Position numbers and translations under genes: made by a program
The notes under the pieces: generated by a model
Told to the model about the DNA's origin: nothing
The model's input: the letters and a program-made list of their open reading frames with translations, nothing else
The model's database searches: none
Shown: in pieces, positions 47,297 through 57,956 of the stretch
How the letters are laid out: each line of letters starts with the position of its first letter
Position numbering within the stretch: the stretch's first letter is position 1
From: Archilochus colubris
Lineage: Eukaryota > Chordata > Aves > Apodiformes > Trochilidae
Length of the DNA: 64,000 bases
NCBI GenBank assembly: GCA_023079485.1
Contig: CM041085.1
Span: 29,683,121 to 29,747,120 of the forward strand
Direction: 5' to 3'

Positions 47297-48804
47297 AAGG
47301 ACTTAAACTGAGGGAACTGAAAGGGGAGCTCATCGAGCCTCTCTCCATCATCTACCAACAGTACTGGTTAACAGGGGAGGTCCTAGATGACTGGAGGCCA
47401 ATGTGACGTTGACCTACAAGAAGGGACAGAAGGAAGATCTGGGGAAATATAGGCCTGTTAGCTTGACCTTGATTCCCAGAAAAATTACGGAGCAGTTCCT
47501 ATTGAGTGAGCTCACACAGCAAGTGCAGGACAGCCCGGGAATCAGGCCCAGCCAGCAGGGGTTCAGGAAAGGCAGGTTCTACCTCACCAGCTGGTCTTGT
47601 TCTATGACCAGCTGGCCCACCCAGTGGATTTGGGGAAGGCCTGGAGTTTAATAAAGCTTTTGACACCATCTCCCACAACATTCTCCTAGAGAACCTGGAA
47701 GCTCATGGCATAGATACAAATACTCTTCATTAGGTTAAAAACTGGCTACCTGGCAGGGCCCAGAGAGTTGTAGTCAATGGACAGAATCCAGTTGGTGGTT
47801 GGCCACCAGTGGTGTTCCCCAGGGCTCAGTTTTGGGGCTGGTCCTGATCAGTATCTTCATTAATGATCTAGATGAGGGGATTGAGTGTTTCCTCATTAAA
47901 TTTGCAGATTGGACCAAATTAGGTAGGAGTATTGATCTGCTGAAGGGTAGGAAGGCTCTGCAAAGGGAGCTGGGCAGGCTGGACCAGTGGACCAAAGTCA
48001 GTAAAATGAGGCTTAACAAGGCCAAGTGCTGGGTCTTGCACTTTGGTCACAACCCCATGCAATGCTACAGGCTTAGGGAAGAGTGGCTGGAAAGCTGCCA
48101 TTCAGCAAAGGACCCAGGGGTGCTGGTTGAGACCTGGCTGAATATGAGCCAGCACTGTGCCCAGGTGGCCAAGAAGGCCAACTGCATGGTGGTTTGTATT
48201 AGCAATAGTGTGGCCAGCAGGAGAAGGGAAGTGATGGTGCCCCTGTACCCAGCACTGGCGAGGCTGCACCTCCAGTGCTGTGTCCAGGTCTGGGCCCCTC
48301 ACTACAAGAAAGACATTGAGCTGCTGGAGTGAGTTCAGAGATGGGCAGCCAGGCTGGTGAAGGGTCTGGAGAGCAAGCACTGAAATGAAAGGTTGAGGGA
48401 ACTGGGAATGTTTAGTTTGGAGAACAGGAGGCTGAGAGGAGACCTTGTCACTTTCTACATCTACCTGAAAGGAGGCTGTAGGGAGGTTGGTGCTGGCCTC
48501 TTCTCTCAAGTGAACAATGATAGGAGTAGAGGAAATGTCCTGAAGTTGAAGGAAGTTGAAGTTGAGGAAGAATTTCTTTACTGAGATAACAGTCAGGCAT
48601 TGGAATGGGCTGCCCAGGGAGGTGGCAGAATCACCATACCCAGAAGTATTTAAAAACCACGTAGATGAGGCACTTCAGGACATGCCCTAATGGCTGATAC
48701 AAATATTGATATATATATTTTGGGGGGGGGGGGTGAAAGTTGACCATTGGATGTGGTGATCTTAGAGGGCTTTTCCAACTGTGACAACTCTGTGATTCTG
48801 TGAA
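47297..48804 (+). mobile_element. CR1 LINE, longest copy, with reverse transcriptase remnants
   Basis: About 1.5 kb of ORF2 from the start of the reverse transcriptase domain to the 3' end. In order: the PLSIIYQQYWLTGEV block, KKGQKEDLGKYRPVSLT, the QQGFRKGR block, [22 protein letters not shown], then FADW where the catalytic FADD should be, [16 protein letters not shown] and the C-terminal block. Stops and frameshifts near 47403, 47650, 48332 and 48380, plus loss of the second catalytic Asp, make it inactive. The tail is a decayed TCTGTGATTCTGTGA. Older than the 9938 copy. Confidence 0.97.
48722..48733 (+). repeat. Poly(G) run of 12 in CR1 3' UTR
   Basis: Twelve G lie just after a TATATATATTTT stretch inside the CR1 3' region. 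The run is not part of the usual CR1 sequence. Confidence 0.95.
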
Positions 48805-50040
48805 ATCCAGTTGTAAACAATGGCAGTTCCCTTCACTTGATAGCACTGCTTTTAGAATGATCCCTTGTGTCCATGTCTACTTCAAAAATCTTGTGAAGTT
48901 TCAAAGGTGTTGGTCACTCAATATTAAATGTTTAAAAATCTTTTGCATTTTCAAACATGCTATTGTCACCATTTTTTTCAAAACTGGGAAAACTGAAGTA
49001 AAATTCAACCTTAGGTGTGCAGAGACGGTATTGTTTTCTTAAAAAGACAATCATGAAAGCTAGAGTCTTTATTTTTCAGCTCCATTACAGACCACCCAAT
49101 CTACAGTAAGTTATCCATCAGCTCCAGTCAGTGGAGGAATGCAGCCTACCGTGGATGCCAAGAATCTCCAGAGAGCAACACAGCCATATTAATATCATTC
49201 CTGTTCACCAAAGGATTTTAAACAGAAATATTCTTGATAATTACTATAATCTTTTCTTACTGTAACTACCACCAGCATTTCTGAAGAGATTTGACATTAT
49301 GCAAAGAATGAAAATATATTAACAAGTTTTTTGAGGCAGAGGAAGATTGAGGAACTTCAGAGAATAGTTGGTTTCCAATCAGATTAAGCTGTCAAGAATT
49401 TTCAATTAAAAGTAATCTGAGGACTCTTAATTTTACCTTGGCATTATGTTTCTTCTTGTGAACAAAGATTTAGCACAAAGGAAAATTCCTGTACTATAAG
49501 CAAAGATTTTAGTAAATAAAACAAAGCAGTGTGATAGAAGGTGTTTAAGACATATTAAAAGGAACAATCTATCTGAATGCTCAAATAGTATTAAGAAAAA
49601 AAAGGTTAAAAATGGTAATTAATATATTAACTGTTAGGCCATGCCCTTTGGTTCATATAGCTAATAAAAATGTTGCTATCAGTATTATGCCAGAATATAT
49701 TTTTTCTCTAATTGTAGAACATGCTTTGCAGTCTTAGGAAAAGCTGGGAAATCACATACTAAGAAGAACAAACACATCTGACCAGAAGTAAATACATACA
49801 ATACAATGGAAATAACTGAGTGAAAAGGCTTACCAAGTCCAAAGAAAACTCTATCCAGATAGGTACTTTAATTATGGAATTCCTATGCATCTGGGCATAA
49901 GATTGGGAAATATAATATTCAACTAAATCTAAATTATATACTTATATTTCTTTAACAGCTTCAGCCCTGGAAAATTGAGCCTGGTGCCTTTAAATAAAAC
50001 TCCTTTGGAGATTACAAAGAATGCAGAGGACTTTCCAAAA

Positions 50041-50093
50041 AATTTTTTTTAAGTTTTGGATTTTTTTTTTTTTTTTTTTATTTTTTTTTTTTT
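50041..50093 (+). repeat. T-rich homopolymer tract
   Basis: Two long T runs of about 20 and 13 are separated by single A, preceded by a shorter T run. Confidence 0.93.
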
Positions 50094-50699
50094 GGTGAGG
50101 GCAGCACTGCCAAATATTTTTACCACTAAAGAAATGCTATTTCAGCTACATTTGAGCAGAGTAATAGTGGTAGCTAATGGCCTATTCAGTTAATCATAGT
50201 TATTCACTCCTTGGAAATGCCTCATAATATAAAAAATGTTTTGTTTTCTTTGTGGTCTCCTAAATTACAGGCATTATATAATACACGTGATATATAACCT
50301 ATCAGTACGAACACAAACTGAATCCAAAACCACTCCCCTAAAATAATTCTAATATTTGGAACCTCCAAAGGAAGAAAAACGCTTCTTTTACCCACAGAGT
50401 TACTGAAATAGCACTGATAGCAGGGTAAGAACTGCCTATAAAGAAAGTTCTGGTTTAACTAAAATGTGGCTATTTGTCATCCATTTACAGAGGTCTGAAA
50501 TAACTGTTACAGAACATTTTTTAAACAAAGAAAACAAGAAATATACTGAAATATCCTTTCCTAAAGGAAAAAAAAAAAGGCTGTAGATGTAGGATTGCAG
50601 TTTGGCCCATAAGAGACAGAGACAGATTAGCCTTAAAGTTGTTTTGCCTTCTGAGACTAATATTCATATTGGCTCTTTTGTCAATATAGGATTTATCTT

Positions 50700-50832
50700 C
50701 TTCTCTTTTTTTTTTGCATTTTTTTTCCTTTTGTTTTTCTTCTGTTTTTCTTTTGTTTTTTTTTTTCCCACATTCATATAGGTGTAGAAGTTCCTGTCAG
50801 ACTTAGCTCTGTTTTGATTTTTTTTTTCACTC
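50700..50832 (+). repeat. T-rich low-complexity stretch
   Basis: Repeated TTTTTC, TTTTG and T runs with few other bases. Confidence 0.85.
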
Positions 50833-52077
50833 TGAGAAGATTATATTTGTTAAATTGTGTGTTGACTACCTGTCACAGGGGTTCAGTCATAAACTGGTTA
50901 CACCTCCTCTCATTGCTGTTACCATTATACTAACGGAGTATAGTTCCTTCAGAAAGTTTCTTCCAGATGTGTTTTTAAAAGCTGCAGAATACTCCTTAGA
51001 ATGATATTAGGCCTCTGAGCAGGCTGTGGTTTTTAGTTGCAATTGCTTTGCAGAAAGCATTAGATTACTAGCTCATAAAAATATTCTCCTGGCTACTTCA
51101 AGGAGGGAAGACAACCTCAAAAATAGTCTTCTGTTGGCTTCCTAGATGGAAGAACTCCTCCATGAAAGCACACAAAAACTCAAAAGCCTTTTGGAATTTA
51201 AACAGGGATGAAGCTTGGTATTAAACACTTCTTTTATTTGTCCTGGAGAATAAGATACTCAGGCTATTTGCTGAAGAAATAATCTGGCAGGCCATAAAGT
51301 TGTAAAAGACATTGCATACGTGGTGGTGGTCTGGCTTTAGTTTTGTAGAACTGCTAAGAATTGAGCAATGAAAAGAAAATCAAATGAAAGTGATTATAAA
51401 AGAAGAGATTTCATGATTCCTAGGAAAGGAAGAGCAGAGCTAGGGGGAGTGCAGGAAACGCAGCTGCAGCCAGGTCCAGGGATTAACTCAGGACAAACCC
51501 AGGCAAAGGCCAGGGAAGAGCTCAAATGAGAGGGCAAGTTCAGAGAAGGGTAGTGCACAGCACTGAACTAACCCAGTGCAGAGTAAATGAACAGCATGCT
51601 ATGCCAGGAAGTATTCAATTACCTTAATGCCCCAAAGGACTAATTTAAAAGTTATTGGTAAGGACACGTGGCTTAGCATGCTGGGAGAACTGCAAGGAAT
51701 TCACCATGCAAAGACACAGGGATAAGCAAGAATACAACACATAAGGAAAAAACCTTAAAGTGTGTAAGAGAAATAAATGCAGTATACAACAGTTTGCTAG
51801 GTCCACAAAGATAAGTGCAAATTACCATAGAAGGATAATTCAAGTGTACTGCTATAGAAAGGAGACTTGATAGGCAAATTTGCTGCAAAAAGGATCCGCA
51901 GGGGAGTTACAGTGGTCTATATGCAAATTAAAAATCAAGATGATATCCAGTTGCAGAAAAAGGCAGCCTGATACATATTCATAGTAATACTGTAAGCAAA
52001 GCAAGTAATTATTCTTTCCCTACCAGCTGTGGCAAGGCCCTGACCACATTACCATGTCCAACTCTGCCTACCAGGCT

Positions 52078-52502
52078 GTCAGAGGAAGAAAGGAGACAGT
52101 TGGAAGGAGTCCAGGTAAAAACAACAAAAAAAATTATAACAGATGTAGAACAAGGGAAGGTTGAAAGCATTAGACTGTTTAGTCTAGAAAAAACAAAGAC
52201 TAAGAGAAGACATGATAACATATTTAAAATATGTAAAAGTTTGTTATGAGAACAGTGACTAATTGTTCTCCATGTCCATCACACTGAAGACAGGATTCAT
52301 TCAGTTGTAGAGAAAAGCATTCTAACACGAGGATGATCAGCCCAGGAACAAGTTTTCTATAGGTATTGCATGTAATGATAATAGAGGAAGTGATGGGACT
52401 GGCTGAGACAAACACCTGTCAAGATGAGGAAAGGTGTGCTTGATCAGAAAAAACTGGTGAACAGCCCGGGTGATCCTGTACAAAATCCCATCCAGCCTTA
52501 CA
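52078..52502 (+). mobile_element. Ancient CR1 3' relic
   Basis: The plus strand keeps, in order and in decayed form, the ORF2 C-terminal blocks of old CR1: GGAAGGAGTCCAGGTAAAA, GTTTAGTCTAGAAAAAAC, GAAGACATGATAACAT, TTGTTCTCCATG, GACAAACACCTGTCAAGATG and the 3' UTR block GTGATCCTG...CCATCCAGCC. No frame remains. Divergence puts it with the relics at 38755 and 44960. Confidence 0.85.
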
Positions 52503-55500
52503 CTTCATGCTCAGCCACAAAAAAAAAAAAAAAAAAAGCAGAGATGAGAGCTTTTCATCAAAGAGACTAAATACCAGAATGCACATGACTGTCATTTGTC
52601 TCAAAATGCTTGACAAAAACGATGGAGCCTGCAGGATAAATAATGGATTGCCCAGATCCATTTAGCTAATTAATTAATCTGGCTTGGAGTAGCAAAGAGC
52701 ACCTGTTCAGTCACCACTGCATGTTTTTTTACTTCTTTAACATGCTCATGCCCAGCAAATAGCCTTATTTACTCTACCTTTGGTGCCAACAGTCCCTTTC
52801 ACTGGCTTGTAGGGACTGATACAGAGTAAGTAGGCATTAAACTGCTGTGGAGCCATTGGAGAAACGAGGTAACAGGCTTCAAAAGAAAAGGGCAAGGCTG
52901 AGGCTGTAGCAATGCTCAGCAGAGACCAGACTGGTCAGGAAGTCATTGGAGTAGAGAAGAAAAATAGCACGTGGAGAAAAAGGGGTGATGCACCAAGAGC
53001 TTTTGACATGGAGATTCTCACTATGGGGGCACATCCAGCAGCCACTGGTGCTCAGTCTCTGCTGGGTGGGTGCACTGCTGTGCCGTGCCAGGACAGTGCC
53101 CTGCATGGGCCAGCTGTCCTGCCACCAGGGGCTGTTGTTCATGGATGGTTGGGAAAATAGGATCAGAAACCCCAGGAAAGCACCAAAAAGGGAGGACGAC
53201 CTTCCTCGGGGGATATGGCGGTTGAGGTCCTTGAGTTTTCCCATTTTTAAAAGTCTGAGGAGTAAAGATCAGGAAAAAAGGGCATGAAACATCCTATCCT
53301 TTCACAGAGGGGTGAGCCTGAGTGTGCAGATCCTCTGAGCGACTTTGTCTGTACACTGGTAGATTCACAATAGGTCTCTTACTACTAATAGTACTAATGA
53401 CTTTTCTTTTGGTTAGTAAGTGTAGAATTTGACTAAAATTAACAGGGATTTTCCAAAGCAAAGCCATGTTTCAGCTGGTGAGTGGGGGCTCATTGATTTG
53501 CAGAGGAAGAGGCTGCCAGCCCAGTAGCTGTGGCTGTTGTTCATGCCCGGGGGAGCTGGCAGTGCTGCCAGGCCTCTCCATGGGATTTTCCCTGCACTAC
53601 AGTCACACACCCTGTGCCTGACTACAGCAGGTCTGGAATCAAGCATCCTGCCTCCATTTGAAGCCTTCCCAGTAGAGGAAATCCATCTTCCAAACAGCAA
53701 CCTGCATAATCAGAGTAGAGAGCAGAATATTTCCATGCTAACTTGTCAATGTTTTAGCCTTAAATAAAACTATCTAGAAAAACAAACTCCTCTCCATTAA
53801 AAAAAAAATAAAATAAAAAGGACAGCTATGCAAACAGTCAAATGTCTGCTCTTATGCTTGAGCACTTGTGAAGAATGGAAAACATACTGTGTATGCTGAA
53901 ACTTTCTCCTCACATAACAACAGAGACAAAAGCTCTTGCCCTGGGAAAATCAATTTCATGGACAAATGGCATTAAACTGATCTTGTTAATGAATCAGTTC
54001 TTTCCACTTTCCTGTCAAGCCTAACAGCCTCCTGAAAACCCTCCTCAGGATAGGATAGAATAATAAAAATAAGTTCATATTTCAATAATTTTTAGTGATG
54101 ATTTAAATGATTTTCCTTGTATGATGTCAAAGTTACTCTAATTACATCAGTTTTACTTACAAATGCAGATAACCAAGGAGATTCTAACAGTTTACAGAAA
54201 TTCAGATTTGAATGTTTTAATGCTACAGATGTAGTCAATATTTCTTTCTGTATGTATCAAGCTCTCTTTATATTGCTGCCAGCTGAACAATTATGACAGG
54301 CACTTATGGTGGCATAAATGCTGAAGAAACTACACCAAGTATACAGTTGAAGACACAAAAAAGAAACATGAACTTCCAGGGACAGAAAAGTTACCTGTAA
54401 CTTCCCAAATCACATTAAAGCATCCTTTTCTGTGTTAAACAGTTCAGTCAAAACCTCCCTGAAAGTATGCAGGACATTAAATCAGAAGGCACTGCAAAAC
54501 TTCTGACTACCAGTAGTGGCAGTAGGGACCAATTCTTTTCCCAGCACTTTTGTTATGAAACCTAACCCACACAAAAGAGATCCTCAGCTAAAAGAACACG
54601 TTCAAAAAAGGTAAGAGAAAAAAGTGAAAAAAGAAAATGCTGCCATCACCCACCTCCTTTTATCATGAATTCAGAACCAACACACTGAGACAGAAAGCCT
54701 ACAGTAAACCACATGAGATCTTAGCTTTAGAGCATTTAATTCAGCTCCCATTGAAATGTAATTCATATAATTATAACGATAATATTCTGATGAGATACAT
54801 CACAGGGTGTAAACAGAGACAGAAATGCCTGTTTCACCTGACTTTTCTGAAATCATATAACTGATGTGTTTAAATGAAAGCCCCACGTTCCTTCCAATGA
54901 GAAAAAAAGTGGAGACACTTTGCATCTGAAATGGGGAGACTGGAACATTTTAGACAAAATGCTCAGGGGATGGCATACAGTAAGGAGAAAAACAAAGATG
55001 CCATGAGGGATCAAAGTTTATGGAAATTAATATTGCACTTTGATCTCTGGCAAACGAGAAGGAAGAAGGAATTTAAAGAAAATCAGCAGACACAATACTC
55101 TTAACTGCCACCATAAAATTCTGTATTTTGTGAGTTTACTGGTTCATTTAAAAATATCTTAGCATGAGAGCTTGAAACATAAAATAGCACATATGCATGA
55201 CGATTCAAAAAGAATACAGTCTTTTTCAGCATTGTACTTCAATTATTTCAAGGTAAAATCTTTGGACACAAAGATAAGAAATGGCTGAGGAACTCTGAGA
55301 AATGACAGCTTGTGCAAGAGCTGGGTGGTTCTAGAATGAAGGGAAGCTTGACCACAAGAGACATTACACTTTGTATGAAGAGACAAGAAAATCCAAAATT
55401 CGCTGCTAGTAAGCCTAGATTTTTACGCACATACCAAATGGTTATTCTGTGATAGGCTAATTTAAACACAACTACCAGAAATTATCAATTATTTTTATTA

Positions 55501-57587
55501 GAAATCTAATAAATCTATTCCCCAGGTGCAATTCCATTGGGATTTACACCCATCTGCTGGGAAACAAAATTTGTGTCTTCGAAAACTTGTGCTTTTATAC
55601 TGTGCTCTGTATCACGCTCAGGATGAACAAATGTCTCAAAGGAAGGGAATGATAAGACTTGTGTAACCTCCGAGTCCGAAATGATTATTTTATCTTCAGT
55701 ACTGAAGGCCAGATTGCCATGTAATCTTGTAATTGACTACTTTTTATAGTTACACAATTATAAATAATGAAACCCGGTCAAGGCAGAAGCATTAGTTTCT
55801 TGTGCTGAAAAAAAGATTTTTCAAAAGCTAAGAATAAAATGCCATTTTCATATCATGCAAAGAAAAAGAATCTATTGTGGCAGAGGAGTTCTTTTTTAAT
55901 GTGATGACACATTGATTTTTGGAGGCAGCTACAATGCAGCTTTATTTTGTATAGCAACTTCTGTATAAATCCTGTCTTTGTTTGAGTCTTCTTTTGTTTA
56001 AACAGTGCAGTAGTTCAATAATACAGTTTCAAAGCTCATGTAAAATAAAAAGCAGATAACTTAAGGACTCACAGATATTTACATCTATATCCTGACTGTT
56101 GAACAGGGACTTAAAAATGCTGTAAATTTTAGTCTGTTGTAAACAGTCAAGCCAAATATCAGACTAGATTAAACCCAACCAGACTAGGAAGACTGCAATC
56201 AAAACATCAAGGATCAAGGCAAAGGATCAAGGACAAGATATTTACTCTGACAATACCCAGGCTGAGGGACACCCCTTTGTAGGTATTAAAATATGGCTTA
56301 ATACATGTAAATAAAACATCACTAAAATCTGTCTCTGTTAAAAATCTTGCAGCCTAGAGAAAATACTTGGTTTATGAAAACATAATTAAAATCCATGGAA
56401 GGTGTCATACCTCACAGTGCTAATGAAAAATCTGCCTTCTGCTTCAATGAAAGATGTGAAGTGCTGCTGAAAGCAGATGGAACAAGAACCTCCAGGAATG
56501 ATGTGTGAAGGATAATGCAAAGAGTATTTCAGAGGATTAAACTCCTTTATGTGAAATGTTTTGAAATTCATCAAAGGTAACTCCATCAAGAAAGAGCTCA
56601 CTGGTGTGAGTGTAGTTTCTGTATAATATTACCTTAACTTTTAATATGAAACTTAGAGAAATCAACCCAACTTCATGAAATGTCAGATACTTTAAAAATT
56701 TGAATAACACTGAACATTCTAGTATAGAAAAAATGGTTACATTATTAAAAAAAAGAAAAAAAGACAACAAAATCTCCCAAGCTTATCTACCTTGAACCAC
56801 AGTGTCAGGAAAACAGAATCCTGGGAAACAGAAATATGAACTGAACAAAAGGACAAACTAATGGTGTATTTTAAAGCTATTAGGCTTTAAAACTTGTCAC
56901 TGCTTATCAATCATGCTTAAATCAAATAAACAAACGGTCAAGTTTACATAAGTATTGTTTTAAATTAATATTTGCCTTATTTGTCCCTTTTCATATAGGC
57001 ATTACTATAGCTATGCACTCAGATGTGCTTAAATTTAAGCACACAAGAAATTCTTTTTGTCAACTTTGCCCTTCAATCTTGACAAATGGGGTTTGATTCT
57101 GAAAACTGTCAAGGATGAAACAGGAGAATACCAAAGAAGGCAGGAGAGCTTTAAATACATACCATGTTTAAGTAATGTTTAATTATTACTTTCAAATGGT
57201 CACTGTTGGAACCTTAGATGCACAAAGCAACAGTGTGATCAATTGCTACCAAAACAACATCCATCCCATCTGCCATCAGCTTACACATAAGATAAAAGGA
57301 AAAAAACATGCCACAATCTGTTCTGTTACAGCAACATAATTTTAACTGGCAGGAACTGGTGATATGTTTTCTTAAATTCATTGACCTGCCATCTCACAAG
57401 GAATGGTCTAATAATTTTCAAACCGTCTTTACTAGAAGATAATTTAATATAACTGTAAATACTTAATTTTTCATTAAATTCTACCACAAAATTATTTTCC
57501 TGTCTACATCTTTATATATTTTGGCTGTACATTTTTTTCCCATTATTAAAACTACCTTTCTGCACTCTTGAAATGAGTATGAGTGGG
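52503..57587. other. Unassigned AT-rich DNA
   Basis: About 5 kb with no recognised gene or transposon. Frames around 52880-53290 and 53410-53770 are open on both strands together in slightly GC-richer DNA. An A-rich tract lies at 53798-53819. Confidence 0.5.
52519..52537 (+). repeat. Poly(A) run of 19
   Basis: Uninterrupted A run a few bases after the CR1 relic. CR1 does not end in poly(A), so the closeness is probably coincidental. Confidence 0.95.
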
Positions 57588-57802
57588 TGTAGTGAAATGA
57601 GGCAACCAGGTGCCACTAATTGCCAGGGAGTGGCATGAGCTTGTGTCAAGCCCACCTGTGCCTAATTAGGGTGGGCCCCCACTGCGCATGGGCAGGACCA
57701 GGGGGCCAGTAAAAGGACCCTGATCAGGCACAGGTGGGCTTGACACAAGCTCATGCCCACTACCTGGCAATTAGTGGCACCTGGTTGCCTCATTTCACTA
57801 CA
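57588..57802. repeat. Near-perfect inverted repeat (foldback element)
   Basis: The left arm 57588-57663 and right arm 57726-57802 are reverse complements over about 77 positions with one mismatch and one indel, around a 62-base spacer. Transcribed, it would form a long stable hairpin. The ends read GTAGTGAAATG...CATTTCACTAC. The 8 bases outside positions 57589 and 57801 (GAGTGGGT and AGGTGGGT) match at 6 of 8, which would fit a decayed target-site duplication of a nonautonomous hAT-type element; a TA-flanked mariner-type reading is also possible. I know no family with this sequence. Confidence 0.93.
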
Positions 57803-57956
57803 GGTGGGTACTAGTCATGAGACAGAGGTGACAGCTTGCACTCAGCTCCCTGGCCAGTTTGAGGAGTGCCTTCCTTACCCTCCCCAGGAGCTGGCTGAGC
57901 AGTATGAGTGTTTGCTCCCAACACCATCACAGGAAATTACCAAGTGCTTCATTTGA
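57753..57956 (+). other. Open frame with imperfect 14-15 residue repeats
   Basis: A 67-codon frame starts inside the right arm of the inverted repeat and runs to TGA at 57954. From about 57835 it shows three imperfect tandem units in the same phase: a short LPGQFEEC, then LPYPPQELAEQYEC, then LLPTPSQEITKCF. The underlying DNA period is about 42-45 bases. Periodicity in phase with a reading frame suggests a fragment of a larger repetitive coding sequence, or a minisatellite that happens to be open. No start context, promoter or splice site is convincing. Confidence 0.35.

Larger units (their letters stand above)
48805..52077. other. Unassigned AT-rich DNA with T-rich tracts
   Basis: Contains broken T runs at 50041-50093 and a T-rich stretch at 50700-50832. 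No gene or transposon recognised. Confidence 0.5.

Noticed and set aside
52879..53287. Opposed frames of 121 and 100 codons
   Set aside because: Open on both strands at once with no recognisable product.
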